A stretch of DNA of 64,000 bases. Origin: Macrotis lagotis. Taxonomy: Eukaryota > Chordata > Mammalia > Peramelemorphia > Peramelidae. Positions 11,540 through 22,755 of the stretch are shown piece after piece (position 1 is the stretch's first letter; the number at the start of each line of letters is the position of its first letter). The DNA is taken from the NCBI RefSeq assembly GCF_037893015.1, contig NC_133661.1, positions 221,403,310 to 221,467,309 of the forward strand, given 5' to 3'. The notes under the pieces are model-generated. The model was not told the origin of the DNA and ran no database searches. It saw only the letters and a list, made by a program, of their open reading frames with translations. The translations under genes were made by a program, and so were the position numbers.

Positions 11540-12005
11540 AGCTAAAGCATTACCTCTGTTCATTATTTCCAATTATTCCTATATCTTATGTAGTTGACGT
11601 TCTTCCTACCCCCAAAATATCAAGCTCTTTGAGAGTAGACACTGTTGTTTTTTTAATTTTTTTTCTTTTTACTCCCAGCACTTAACAGCATATATAACAT
11701 AGTAGATAATTAAAAAATGCTTTTGTCAATGACTGGCTCCTTGTAGGATTGTTTCTATTCAGATGCTCAATCAATAAGCATTTATTAAACTTCTTTTTTG
11801 TTCTAAGCACCATACTAAGTATGAATATCATCTATTTTGAACCTCTTAACTAGATGTGCTCCTCAAAGTTCTGCATTAGGACATCTCAGATTTAACAACT
11901 CCATAAGAATATTCATTATCTTATCTCTAAACTCATCCCTCTATCACATTTTTTTCTATTTCTTCCCATCATACTCTGCTCTCCATTGATATTAACATCT
12001 TTAAT
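11540..12005 (+). mobile_element. L2 LINE 3' pieces
   Basis: 'caagctctttgagagtagacactgtt' followed by 'ctcccagcacttaacagcatat' and 'gataattaaaaaatgctttt' parallels the 3' end of mammalian L2. The following 'ctaaactcatccctctatca' (about 11,930) resembles L2 ORF2 C-terminal text. The copy is old and diverged. Confidence 0.6.
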
Positions 12006-12006
12006 A

Positions 12007-12158
12007 TTTTTTTTTAGATTTTTCAAGGCAATGGGTTTAAGTGGCTTGCCCAAGGCCACATGGCTAGGTAATTATTAAGTGTCTGAGATTTGATTTGAAC
12101 CCAGGTACTCCTGACTCCAAGGCAGGTGCTCTATTCACTGTGCCACCTAGCTGCCCCT
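12007..12158 (-). mobile_element. 150-bp tRNA-derived SINE, antisense
   Basis: A full-length copy from the T-rich tail complement through 'gtggcttgcccaaggccaca' to 'gtgccacctagctgcccc'. It is inserted between L2 pieces of the same orientation. Confidence 0.9.
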
Positions 12159-12169
12159 TTATTATTTTT

Positions 12170-12930
12170 TTTTAATGAAAAACTTCAAGTCTTGTCTTTG
12201 AGAATGTCTATCAAGTGTCATCCATGTCTAAAATGCTCTATCTTTTTTCATTTCTGCCACCTTGCATCTTTTAAGTACTAACTAAATGCTCACCTTCTTC
12301 AGGAAAACTCTGTTTCCTTCAATTTTAATACCTTTATTCTGTCAATTATTTCCAGTTGATTCTTATTGTAGAGTATTTGTACAAAGTTGTTTCTATGTTT
12401 TCTTCCCCTTTAGACTGTGAACTCTTGAGAGCAAAGACTATCTTTTATATGTCTTTTCATGCTCAATTACCACACTTACTGGCATATAAAGATGGGCTTA
12501 ATCAATGTTTATAGACTTACTGACTCTCAGGAGCACCATCTTCCTTCCAGTCACTCAAGCTTGAGATAATCATCAACTCTAAACACTCCCACATACACTC
12601 CCGCACCTTGTGATTCTATTTAAGTACCATTGATTGTGTTTACATAACATCTCTCACATCCCTTCTCTTCTGTCTATTCACATGATCACATCAGTAATTC
12701 ATTCATTTATTATCTTCTACTTGAACTACTGAAATAGTTTCCTTATTGTATCCTCTTTCTCTTTATTCTCTCCTTTCCCAATCATCCTCCTCTCAGGTAC
12801 CAAATTAATACTTTTAGGCATAGCTCTGATCATGTCATAAATCTCAACAAGTTCTAAAGACTTCCTACTGCCTTTGGGATAAAATGAAGTTAATTTGAAG
12901 TATTAAAGCATTTCAAAAACTGGTTCCCAT
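12170..12930 (+). mobile_element. L2 LINE, ORF2 end and 3' UTR pieces
   Basis: 'agactgtgaactcttgagagcaaagactatc' (about 12,412-12,440) is the L2 3' signature. From 12,530 to 12,930 the text follows the L2 ORF2 tail: 'gatcatgtcataaatctcaacaag', then 'gacttcctactgcctttggg'. The order (3' end before the ORF part) means two separate L2 fragments. Confidence 0.6.
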
Positions 12931-12934
12931 CTAG

Positions 12935-13108
12935 TTTGTTTTGTTTTGTTTTTTTGCTTTTTGTCTTTTTGCAAGGCAATGGGGTTAAGTGACTTGCCCA
13001 AGGTCACATAGCTAGGTAATTATTATTAAGTTTCTGAGACCAGATTTGAACTCAAGTATTCCTGACTCCAGGGCCAGTGCTCTATCCACTGTGCCTCCAA
13101 GCTGCCCC
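12935..13108 (-). mobile_element. 150-bp tRNA-derived SINE, antisense
   Basis: The copy carries an extra 'att' in the 'gtaattattattaag' segment and the variant end 'gtgcctccaagctgcccc'. Its long T-rich tail complement starts near 12,938. Confidence 0.88.
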
Positions 13109-15593
13109 GACAAGATAATTTATTAACAAACATTAATAACTCTTCTCCAAATATCATCACACTTTTTTTTATTTTCTTTATGTACTTACAAATAGGTAAC
13201 AGAATGTGTGCTTCTTGAAATGAGGACCATTTCATTTTTGTCTTCATATAACCAGTGCCTATATTACGCCAGGCATATTATACTCATGTAATGAATAATT
13301 ATTAACTGATTATCAAGTGCCAGAATTCTCACTTTTGTCAATCAGATCAACTCTTTAGGGGATCAGGTTTAAAAAATGTTGCATTGCCTTAGAATTTAAA
13401 TTCTAAAAGGATTGGTGTCTATATCTGAGTATTCCATGTTTAGTTTTGATCATTTGATCATTTGATTATAATTATCAAATAGTTGGATTGTATAATTACT
13501 TGATTGCCACCAACTCAAATGGCTATTGTTCTGAATAGCTTTGAGAAAAGGTAACACAAATGTACCACCACCAAATTCTATAGAAGGTGGAAATTTCATT
13601 GATCCCAATTTGTGGAAGTGAACTTTCTTCCACTTAAATCTTATTTACTGCTTAGTTTGGGTTCATTTGTTCATTATTATCCTTACTTAAATAAGATCTT
13701 ACTTCTAATAATAATTCTTGTCTTTCCTCTTCCCTTACTTTTCAATTCTCTTCTATTTCCCCTCCCTTTTTAATAACAACACAAATATTATCAAACTTTT
13801 TTTGAAAGGAAAAAAGACAAATCCTATCATGTTGATCATACAGAATATATTCATCAAAAATAAATATTATAAAATATTATAAAAGAAAGGTTTTTTAAAA
13901 TTACCATAGTTAAATTAAAGTGAAAGACCCCAGAATAAGTACTATTCATGATTTTAAAAGTGGGAGCAAGTCCTCTTGATGTAAACAGTCTTATAAGGTT
14001 CTCTTTGATCTCAGAAGATCTGCCTCTAGTTAAGAAATAACAGTTGACTACCTTTAAAAAAGAAAAATTAAAATGTTAAATCTCTGTGTGGAATGAAAAG
14101 TTAGAAGGAAAAAGCATATTAAATTTATCAATATGGGATAGGTAAGGAGAAACAGGTGATCTAGAATGGAATTCTTTTAAATTTCCTTAATAGATTTAAT
14201 AGGATAACTTTAGATAACCATATTACTTGTGGAGAATGTCATCCAAATATCAGAGCAATCTTAACAGCACCACAGCAATCAGGTATATCAAATGACAAAT
14301 CTTGAAACCTGATTAAGTTTAGATATTTTTTCTTCATATTTGATTACCTCTTTCTATATCTTTGTTAGCAACTTTCATTAGAAATATAAATACTTTTCAA
14401 ATAACATAAGTAAATGTGTTGTTCTACCTATAAAGACCAAATGTATGAAATGATGCAACTCAGTTCTTTCTGATTTTCTTAAGTTCTGGTCTTTTTCTAA
14501 GTCTAATTCAATATCTAACTAAAGGAAACTGCTTCAGATGAATTGGGTCATTCCTTTAGAAAAAGACTCAATTTCTGAATTTATCAAAATGAAAAATCAA
14601 ATGTAGCATACTATTTTGAGATAAAGTATGGGCATACTAGGAGACTAAGAATGTTGACCCTACTTTTATTACAGAGTGATGCTATTAATACATCATAATC
14701 AAATCCTGAAAAGAATTTATAAAACAATGCTATAACATTATTTAGTCAATTGTTCATGGTACATGAAACTTACCTATAATATTTATTTTCCTAACAGTCA
14801 TGTTTTCATGGAACATATTCAGAAATCATATAATTCAAATTCCTCATTCATGGACAAGGTAATTAAATCATAAAGGCAATTTGCCTGCCCAACATCTTAC
14901 ATAAAGGAAATACTGGGGCCATGATTTGAACACACAGGCTCCATCACTCTAAACAATTTTTTTCCTCCTGAGGAATGATGTATACATCCTATAGAATACT
15001 TGTATATAGAAATATTGGCTGATTTTCAAGTTTGTTGCTCCAAAATCAAAATCCATATGGGACTCCAAATCCAATGCTCTTTCTACTTCAACATGTTACC
15101 TTAATGGAATTTTTTGCATATTTTCATTTTAACTTGCTGTGTATGTGCATTTCAAACTAAGTATATCTTATGGTCAATGTGATGCTTTTTGTAATCATCA
15201 AAATTATGATATAAGAGGGGATTCATGAACTGAGGATAATTTTAAATTCATCCATCCAACCATTCATTAATTCATAATCTCTTCCTCAGATCCTGAAAAT
15301 GATTGAATGTAGTTACATAGACTATAAATACTAGACATATTAAAAATATCAGACATCCAAAAAGGGGGGGGAATAATTTATTCTGTGATTATAACTTACC
15401 AAGTCCCCTGAGGAAAGAAACAACTTGATTGTATCATTCCCTTCCAAATGACCAGGAGAATAGCAAGAAAACAGTGAAGTACGGTCCTCTGAAAGTTACA
15501 TAAATAATAACTTTATATAATATATATATATATACATACATATTGATATAAATTTCCTTTAAGGACATAATTTTTTTTTAAAAAGTATTCATG
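13109..15593. other. About 2.5 kb without a recognised gene
   Basis: This is AT-rich sequence without long ORFs. A short MIR-like antisense piece ('gggccatgatttgaacacac', about 14,830-14,950) is the only repeat I can suggest. A poly-G run (15,365-15,372) and a (TA)n run (about 15,520-15,532) lie near the end. Confidence 0.5.
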
Positions 15594-15864
15594 TGTATTA
15601 GGGACTTTTGCATATGGGAGCATTAAGTTATCTTCACCTGGTGTTCTTGAGCACCAGAGACTTATCTTACTAAGTGCCATGGAAGGAGTAGATTAGAGAC
15701 TGGGAAGGTATTTAAGCACTGGTATTTGGATCAATAAATGGAGACCTTGGAGATTTTGGTATACAAAGGGAGAACTTGTCTTCCTTGTCTCCTGCCCCTT
15801 CAATGATCACCTGGGAAAGACTGAGGGAGTCCAGAAGGGGACTCAACATATTGGCAACTCAGCA
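15594..15864 (+). repeat. 5' LTR of the compact element
   Basis: It begins TGTATTAGGGA and ends CTCAGCA. It contains a TATA-like 'ggtatttaagcac' (about 15,708-15,719) and a polyadenylation signal AATAAA at 15,733-15,738. It aligns end to end with 17,359-17,627, including the phrases 'cttcacctggtgt', 'ttaagcactggt' and 'gggaaaga.tgagggagt'. By eye the two LTRs are about 80-85% identical, far more diverged than those of the ERV at 24.6 kb. Confidence 0.7.
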
Positions 15865-15866
15865 TA

Positions 15867-15884
15867 TGGCACTCATACAGGGAC
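15867..15884 (+). promoter_or_regulatory. Primer-binding site, tRNA-Lys3-like
   Basis: TGGCACTCATACAGGGAC lies 2 nt after the LTR end. It matches 14 of 18 positions of the Lys3 site (TGGCGCCCGAACAGGGAC). Three of the four differences are transitions, two of them at CpG. Confidence 0.55.
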
Positions 15885-16145
15885 AAGAAGAAGGAGTTAT
15901 CTGAGTAAAGTCTAGGATAAGAACTCAGCAGATACAAGCAAGAGAACCAGGCAACATCCCAGAGCAGAGGACTTTCAAAAAAGTAACAAGTTGATTTTTT
16001 ACTAAGGGGGCTGATTTTAAACAAAGAGGTGTAAAGTGAAAGTGAAAAGGCAAATAGTATTCAACATTGAGGAGTCAGCCAGAAGTAGTCTCTGAGGCAG
16101 TGCCACAGGGGGAAAAGTTTCTCAGCAGCAGTCTGTACCAGCACC

Positions 16146-16552
16146 ATGAATGGGATGCAGGGAACCTGCTTGCTGCTCCTTTTAGCCATGGCTGTACTAT
16201 GTGCGTTAAGTGTGATTCAAACCCCTAAATCTACAGTCAGCTTCAGAGACTTTTCACTGCTGATGCAGACCCTGACACAGACGCTGATGCAGATTTTGAC
16301 AGAGACCCTGACACTGACAACGATTTGCACTCCAGAAGCCACAACGAGTTTCAACTTCCATCCAGCAGCCAGGCACCTCCAGCCATGATTTGAACAACAG
16401 AGGGCTGTGAATGGAACACAAGCTGCACTTCCTGTGCTGAGAGGGAAGGTTTCACATGCTACTGGACAGTTTGTAATGGTGATGACTACTGTTTATGAAA
16501 GTCCACAGCTCCAGATTATACTATTGTCAACAACTCAAATAATTGCAAATGT
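16146..16552 (+). pseudogene. CD164-like sialomucin, broken, inside LTR element
   Basis: From the ATG at 16,146 there is a typical signal peptide (MNGMQGTCLLLLLAMAVLCA), then a Thr-rich stretch ('TLTQTLMQILTETLTLTT') up to a TGA at 16,386-16,388. In another frame, 16,406-16,552 encodes a cysteine-rich block with spacing C-x5-C-x2-C-x7-C-x4-C-x5-C, including 'CYWTVC' and 'DDYC', then 'ST-x2-D' and a further Cys 18 residues after the 'YC' Cys. In CD164 (endolyn, MGC-24), a sorting and adhesion sialomucin, the same pattern follows a Ser/Thr-rich stretch, with a one- to two-residue difference in one gap. Breaks: a frameshift between the Thr-rich and Cys parts, a TGA at 16,391-16,393 and a TGA at 16,496-16,498. 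No transmembrane segment or YHTL-like tail is seen. The family call rests on motif spacing, not on a search. Confidence 0.55.
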
Positions 16553-17333
16553 TTTCTCTCATCTTCTGCCATTCCCAACCTCTGTAGAGGGAGGGGGAAG
16601 GGAGAAGGGAAATCTTTCTATTATTCAAAACACACACATGTCTCAAAAAACTTATTTTAGAAATTAAGGGACCCCCCCCCCCCATGCCTTCATCCTGGTT
16701 TGGGGAGGAAATGAGGAGTTGGACAATGACTATGTTTTTCAGTAGGTTATTGATTGGGAAGCTTTATGGTTAGTTAGTTAAGTAAAAAAGGGGAAGAAGT
16801 TTTTTTTTCTGGGATTGGGAAATTTGGATTTTGTCTTTCAAATGAAGTCTTTGCCTATGACTTATATTTCTGTTGATCAGACTTGATTGGTGTGTGTGTG
16901 TGTATGTGTATTTAATCATCAATAGAATCTTTTTACATTTTTCTACTGGCCTGAAGAAGTGGGAAAAATGTTTCTATATTTTGAGATTTTTGGTGTTGGC
17001 CAGGGTGTCCAAAAAGCTCACTTTGATAAGGTTGAAATACAAAAGAGTTGTTTTCTGTTTTGAGAGTGTGTGTTAGTGTCTAAACTCTGAAATAGGTAAA
17101 GTTAAATGTTTGAATTTTGTGTTTGATTGCTTTGAAAGGTTTTTTTTGGTTGGCAAAAGAAAAAACTTTGTAATCTTTGTCTGTTTGTAAGTTGGGGATA
17201 AATTGTATTTCAAGGAATTTAGGAATATTGGTTTTAACTATTGACATTGTTTATTTTTGTTTATTTTGAACTTGTTTATTTTGAACTTTTGTTTACAATT
17301 TATGTGACATTCATTATGCAATAATTTTTCTTT

Positions 17334-17358
17334 AAAAAAAGAGACAAGAAGGGGGATA
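17334..17358 (+). promoter_or_regulatory. Polypurine tract of the compact element
   Basis: Purine-rich 'gagacaagaagggggata' directly precedes TGTTAGGGA of the second LTR. This placement is diagnostic for a plus-strand primer of a retrovirus-like element. Confidence 0.65.
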
Positions 17359-17627
17359 TGTTAGGGATTGTTGTGTATGAGAGCATTATAAATAATCTTC
17401 ACCTGGTGTCCTTGATCAGAGCCTTATCTTGCCAAGTGTAGTGGGAGTGTATTAGAGATCAAAGAGTTATTTAAGCACTGGTTTTTGGTTCAATAAACAG
17501 AGACCTTGGATACCTTGGTGTATAGGGAGAAACTTGTCTTCCTTGTCTCCCACCCCTTCGATGGATGCTCACCTGGGAAAGATTGAGGGAGTCTGGAAAA
17601 GAGACTCAACATATTTGCATCTAAGCA
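17359..17627 (+). repeat. 3' LTR of the compact element
   Basis: It begins TGTTAGGGATT and ends CTAAGCA, with AATAAA at 17,492-17,497. It pairs with 15,594-15,864. Confidence 0.7.
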
Positions 17628-17879
17628 GGGATACAACAAATGTGGACTGATTGTGGTAAAAAATTCTCCTCTCCCAAAAATTAATTTCATAGATATATTG
17701 AAAAGCTATTTACTTCCTTCTCATTGAAGGGAACCTGTCTTCAGGGCATAGCTATCAAGCTCACAGTGAAACTGTAAGCCTTTTATCAACAATAACTCAC
17801 ATATCTATGAAGCTTTAGAAAACATTTTCATAATAAAACACTGGTAAGAAGAAAGGAATGTAAATGATGTCATACTCAT

Positions 17880-17960
17880 TTTTGCAGATGAAAAACTGAA
17901 GTTGAGCAAGTTTATGTGACTCACTAAAAGCCACACAGTTTGTAAGTGGAGGAAATAAGA
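17880..17960 (-). mobile_element. MIR fragment
   Basis: 'tttgcagatgaaaaactgaag' followed by 'gccacacagtttgtaagtgg' is the antisense MIR core. Confidence 0.55.
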
Positions 17961-18129
17961 AATGGACTAAGATCTTTTGTATATTTTTACTGTGAAGAAT
18001 AGAAACAACTACAAAGCAGTCTGGGGAAAAAATCACCTCATTCTCCCTTCCCACTGCTCAATGACCAACAGAAGGATGGATTTTCTACATTTCTCAGTCA
18101 AGATTCCCAGAAAAACCAATCATCAAATA

Positions 18130-18811
18130 TGGAAATGAAAAAAGAAGATACAAAATATTTTGATCCAGAAATATCAGTATTTGACTGTATTCCAAAGAGA
18201 TCAAAGAAAATGGGAAAAAATCATATGGAAAAAATATTTAAAGAAACTCTTTTTGTGGTGGCAAAAAATTAGAAAGAATAGATGAAGATGTAGCATATGA
18301 TTTTAATGGAATAAAAGTACTACAAAAAATGACAAGCAGCATGGTTTCAGGGAGAAAAAACAACCTTTGAAAATTTATATGAATTGAAGCAAAGTGAAGT
18401 AAACAGAACCAGGAGAACATTTTACATAGAAACAAATAATTTAAGGATGATCAGCTGTGAAACACAACCATCCAAGACAATTCCAAAGAACTTATTATGA
18501 AAATTTCTATTCACCTTCAAAGAGAGAGATGATTAACTCTGAGTAGATTGAAGCATGCTTTTTAAAACTTTATTTTCTTGATTTTTGCATGTGTATTCTG
18601 TTTTGCAATATGGCTAATATGGAAATGTTTTGCTTGACTTCACATTTAAAGTAGATAAATTCCTTGCCATCTCACCTGGTAGGGAGGGGCAGGAATAAGG
18701 AAGAGAATTTGAAACTCAAAATTATTTACAATGAATGTCAAAAGATTTTTTAATGTAATTGGGAAATAATTAAAGAAATATACAAAATAAGTTTTAAAAA
18801 AAATAAATAGT
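18130..18811 (+). mobile_element. L1 LINE 3' end
   Basis: Sense text 'ctttttgtggtggcaaaaaa', 'gtaaacagaaccaggagaac' and the 3' part with 'gctaatatggaaatgttttg' and 'ttaatgtaattgggaaataa'. The A-rich end abuts a SINE. Confidence 0.75.
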
Positions 18812-18966
18812 CTGGGGTAGCTAGGTGAAGCAGTGGAGAGAGCACCAGCCCTGGAATCAGGAGTTCAAATCCGACCTCAGAAACTTAATAATTACCTAGT
18901 TGTGTGGCCTTGGGCAAGCCACTTAACCCTGTTTGCCTTGAAAAATTAAAAAAACATAAAAAAATA
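18812..18966 (+). mobile_element. 150-bp tRNA-derived SINE, sense
   Basis: Begins 'tctggggtagctaggtgaag' and ends 'gccttgaaaaattaaaaaaac'. It lacks about 8 bp in the 'caggagtacctgagttcaaa' segment. Confidence 0.88.
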
Positions 18967-19149
18967 AATAGTCCATATTCTTTGAACAGTGGTATCATTA
19001 CTAAATCTGTATCCTAAAGAGATTAAAGAAAGAGGAAAAAGACCCATATGTACAGAAATATTTATAACAACTGATTTATCATGGAAAATAACACAAATCT
19101 AAAGCACTACTCATTAATTGGGCAATAACTGGACCTTGTTATGTTGTCT

Positions 19150-19182
<33 letters not shown>

Positions 19183-19322
19183 CATGTGTATGTTTGATAA
19201 AACATTATTTACTGATAAGACTTATATGAACCAATGTAGAATGAGATGAACAGATACATGAGAAAAATTTATACAATCAAATCAGCATTGCAAAAACAAA
19301 GAACATTGAAAAAAGAACTATT
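18967..19322 (+). mobile_element. L1 LINE ORF2 3' part with (TG)n
   Basis: 'tgtatcctaaagagattaaag' and 'cccatatgtacagaaatatttataacaa' are L1 ORF2 3' phrases. A (TG)n run of about 35 bp (19,149-19,182) interrupts it. Confidence 0.7.
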
Positions 19323-19477
19323 GGGGGTGGCTTGCTGGTGCAGTGGATAGAGCACTGGCCTTGGAGTCAGGAGTACCTGAGTTTAAATCCAGCCTCAGAC
19401 ACTTAATAATTACCTAGCTGTGTGGCCTTGGACAAGCCACTTAACCCCTCTGCCTTGCAAAAAAAAAAAAAAAAAGA
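19323..19477 (+). mobile_element. 150-bp tRNA-derived SINE, sense, poly(A)
   Basis: Starts 'gggggtggcttgctggtgca' and ends in a clean 17-A tail after 'ctgccttgc'. L1 text continues on both sides. Confidence 0.9.
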
Positions 19478-19725
19478 ACTATGAATAACACAATTTCCAT
19501 CCACAGTTCCAGATAATTCAGGATAAAACCCTTTAAATTCCTCCTTAAGGTGAGGAACTTTGAGCTTTGGCTGAGAGACTTTTTTGGGATATAACTAATC
19601 TAGTAATTTCTTTTACTTGACTTTATATGTTTGTAATTACTGTTTTGCTTTTCTTGCTTTTTCATTTGAGGGTTGGGGGTCATTGAATGTAGAGACTATA
19701 GATTTGAAAATAAAATAAAATTTAG
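19478..19725 (+). mobile_element. L1 LINE 3' UTR continuation
   Basis: 'gaggaactttgagctttggc' and 'tgtagagactatagatttg' resemble L1 3' UTR text following the SINE-interrupted ORF2 part. Confidence 0.45.
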
Positions 19726-19774
19726 GTGTTGCTTTTTTTAAAGACAGAGATAAGCTATTTTCAATTGCATGGAC

Positions 19775-20010
19775 ATTCTAGAGCACTGAACCAGGGGACA
19801 GAAAAGCTTTAGTTCAAATCCAGCTTCAGATAATTGGTAACTATGTTAGCATGGACAATGCCACCTAATCTCTGTCTGCTTCTTTTTCTTCATATGCAAA
19901 ATGAATATAATAGTAACATTAGCTATTGAGAGTTGTTAAGGATAAAATCAGGTAATATTTGTAAAATATTTTGCAAACTTCTAATGCATATGAATGCTAT
20001 TTTCATCAGT
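19775..20010 (+). mobile_element. MIR SINE, sense
   Basis: 'agagcactgaaccaggggac', 'gttcaaatccagcttcagat', 'cttcatatgcaaaatgaata' and 'attgagagttgttaaggata' follow the MIR consensus in order over about 235 bp, so it is nearly full length. Confidence 0.75.
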
Positions 20011-20139
20011 GATTTTTATAACTATATTTTAATGTAATTGGTTTCTTTTTAACATTGCCTATTCTATTTTGATATCTTAATTTTTTTGGAAAAGATTATA
20101 TATGCATATATATAGATATATAGATATGCTTCACCAGAG

Positions 20140-21115
20140 TCTTAAAGATATCCATGATAAACACCAAAATTTTTGGAATTCCTATTCAATTGGCAACTGA
20201 GCTAAGAACTATCTGACCTCAATCTCTCAGAATTAGATAAATCTAATCACAAAATAAGCAAGAAAGAAATTGAAGAAGATGAACAGTCAGAATAGTTAGA
20301 ATTGATAGACCTCTGGAGAAAAATGAAATGAGATTAAAAAGCAATATACCTTGTTCTCAATGATTCATGGAACCTACCTAAAAATTGCTCATGTATTAAG
20401 GGCACAAAAATCTCACAATCAAATGCAGAAAAGCAGAAATATTAAATGTATCTCTCTAAGATCATAATGTAATAAAAATTGCTATGTAGTAAAGGACCAT
20501 AAAAAGACAAACTAAAAATTAAATGAAAACTTGATAATCTAAATAGTAAACAATGAGTGTGTCATGCAATAAAACAGAAACTATCAACAATTTCATTCAA
20601 GACAATGACAATGAGAAAATATGCCACAAATTAAGAAATGCAACCAAAGTAGTTTTTAAGGGGAACTCTATGTCTCTAAATGCTTACATGAATACATTAG
20701 AAAAAGAGATGATTGATGAATTAACCACACAACTAAAAAAGTTAGAAAAAGAACAAGTAAAAATCTCCAATTAATTATCAAATTGGAAATCCTAAAAATC
20801 AAGGGAAAGATTGATAAAACTGAAACTAATGAAACTATTATATTAGAAAATAATACTAGGAATTGGTCTTCCAATAAAAAACAATAAAATTGATAAACTT
20901 CTGATTAATTTGATTTTCAAAAAGAAAGAAGAAAAATAAATTACTAGTATTAAAAATGAAAAAAGGTGAATTCACCAATGAAGAGTAAATTGTTGCTTTA
21001 ATTTCCATTTTTCAAAATTTAAGTTTTTTACAATTTTTTTAGAATTTTAGAAAAAGAAATTGAACAAGACATCAGTTAAAGCTCCTACATCCAAAGCATA
21101 CATGAAAAAAATATC
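20140..21115 (+). mobile_element. L1 LINE ORF2 RT-upstream part, sense
   Basis: Sense L1 ORF2 text: 'attagataaatctaatcaca', 'atctcacaatcaaatgcagaaa', 'ggggaactctatgtctctaaatgcttacatg', ending 'aattgaacaagacatcagtt'. The same text occurs at 39,550-40,390. Stops break every frame. Confidence 0.7.
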
Positions 21116-21174
21116 AGTTGGTCTCGGGCCATGTATGAATTTTATGTAATTATTAATTTTGTATGGATCTCCAT

Positions 21175-21640
21175 AGACCTGACAGATAAACTATTCCTTG
21201 TTCTCCTAACTGGCTTATGACATCACCTTGTATTGCCTAAATCCTGTACCCATTTCGATCTTACCTTATATAGAGAATGAGATGCTATTCTATGTCTAGT
21301 TTTTGCCATTCTAGCTTTCCTGGTAATTTTTGTCAAAGATTAAGTTCTTATCCCAGTTTATCATGGATATCTTTAAGAGTTTGGTGAAGCTTGAGTTAAT
21401 CAAATAATAAATTATTATTATTATTACCATTTACTACTATTCTTTGAACATCATCTATTCCTCTGATTCACCACTCTATTTCCTGGCTATGATTAGGTTT
21501 TATAATATAATTTTAAGTATTTTTTTCAGAAAAACCCTTAATATTCTTGACTTTTGTTCCTCCATATGTATGTTGATTCTATTTTTTTCTAGTTCAATAA
21601 AGTAAGTTTCAGTAGTTTGATTGGTATGGGAAAATGAGAT
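21175..21640 (-). mobile_element. L1 LINE ORF2 part, antisense
   Basis: It parallels 1,550-1,770 base for base in many places ('aactattccttgttctccta', 'gatcttaccttatatagaga', 'gtttttgccattctagcttt'). Its orientation is opposite to the L1 pieces on both sides, so the cluster is a mosaic of insertions or an inverted L1. Confidence 0.6.
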
Positions 21641-21644
21641 ATTA

Positions 21645-22150
21645 ATACATTGGTAGTGATGTTGTGAACTGCTTCAAATATTCTGTAGGAAAATTTGGAA
21701 CTAAAAGGACTAGATCAAAGGGTCTGTATGATTTTATAGTTAATATAAATATTTTTGTATATATAGGTCCACTTCTTTTTTTAATCTCTTTTGAGATATA
21801 AAAAGGAAATGGACCAATAAATATAAAAATATTTATAGCAGCTCTTTTCTGGTTCCAAAGAATTGGAAATTGAAAGGATGCCCATTAATTGGCAAATTGT
21901 AATATGTAATTATGATGGTGCTTTAAGAAATGATGAGCAGATAGTCTCAGAAAAACCTAGAAAGGCTTACCTGAGCTGATGAAAAATGAAACATGTTGTG
22001 TTAAAAGTAAAAAGCAATATTGCAAAATAATTAGCTATTAGCTATTGATTAACTATTCCTAGATTACACCAATGGAAGACAGCTCTGTAGACTTATCCAT
22101 CCCCATAGAAAGGACTCATGATATCTTAATAGATTGAAGTATACTGGGTT
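21645..22150 (+). mobile_element. L1 LINE ORF2 3' part, sense
   Basis: 'aatatttatagcagctctttt', 'gatgcccattaattggcaaa' and 'ggtgctttaagaaatgatgagcag' are sense L1 phrases. Confidence 0.65.
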
Positions 22151-22195
22151 TTTTTTTTTTTACTTTCTTCAGAATTAAGACCTCAGTTTATCTAA

Positions 22196-22330
22196 GGCAG
22201 GAATGGGGAATCTTTTTTTCTGCCAAGGGCTATTTAGTTATTTTTATCATCATTAGAGATCCATACAAAATTATCAACTTAAAAATTGGTCTAATTAACT
22301 CACCCCTTATAAATCCTGACTGCAGTTGTG
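22196..22330 (+). mobile_element. hAT-type (OposCharlie-like) element fragment
   Basis: 'caggaatggggaatcttttt' followed by 'ctgccaagggctatttagtt' and 'ccatacaaaattatcaactt' resembles the end of a non-autonomous hAT element common in marsupials. Only one end is present. A 17-nt piece (agatccatacaaaatta) recurs inverted at about 21,155-21,171. Confidence 0.4.
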
Positions 22331-22369
22331 ATCTAAAGCTACATCCGTTCAATTACTAAGGGCTAGGGA

Positions 22370-22500
22370 GTCATGAAGGATCATCCAAAGGTAGAAAATC
22401 TCCTCTGGTCTGATGAATTTACAGGATAATTCTAACTTCAAAGAAATATTAGTACCAATGCTACAAAAATTTTTCTTAAAAATTGAAAAATAAGCTCCTT
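22370..22500 (+). mobile_element. L1 LINE ORF2 fragment, sense
   Basis: 'tcctctggtctgatgaattt' and 'aggataattctaacttcaaaga' parallel sense L1 RT text at 40,430-40,460. Confidence 0.5.
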
Positions 22501-22584
22501 TTGTGAGACATTAAGTATTATCTTACCTAAATCAGGGAAGTAAAAAGCAAGGAGAAGAATAGTTAGCATTTGTATAGCACTTAA

Positions 22585-22755
22585 GAATCACAAAAGCATT
22601 TGACAAATAACATCTTTAATCCTTGAACAATAGGTGCTGCTATTATCCCTATTTTAAAGGTGAGGAACCTCAGTCTCAGAGGTTAAATCACTTGCTCAGA
22701 GCAACATAGAAAATGTCTGAGTCACAATTTGAACTCAAATCTTCCAGACATAAAG
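22585..22755 (-). mobile_element. MIR SINE, antisense
   Basis: 'aaggtgaggaacctcagtct', 'cagaggttaaatcacttgct' and 'cacaatttgaactcaaatct' are the antisense MIR core. Confidence 0.65.

Larger units (their letters stand above)
15594..17627 (+). mobile_element. Compact LTR element carrying a CD164-like frame
   Basis: A 2.03-kb element on the + strand with two direct LTRs (15,594-15,864 and 17,359-17,627), a primer-binding site straight after the first and a purine tract straight before the second. The roughly 1.5-kb interior shows no gag zinc knuckle, protease, RT or integrase motif in any frame. Instead it holds a 5' leader and a broken reading frame resembling CD164. A non-autonomous element moved by enzymes of another retrovirus fits best; the Lys3-like PBS is shared with the class II ERV at 24.6-32.3 kb. 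No clear target duplication is visible ('ttcatg' left, 'gggata' right), so the insertion is old or rearranged. Confidence 0.65.

Noticed and set aside
18238..18435. 65-codon ORF on the - strand
   Set aside because: It is the antisense of an L1 3' end; similar antisense frames occur over other L1 tails (248-505, 36,990-37,223).
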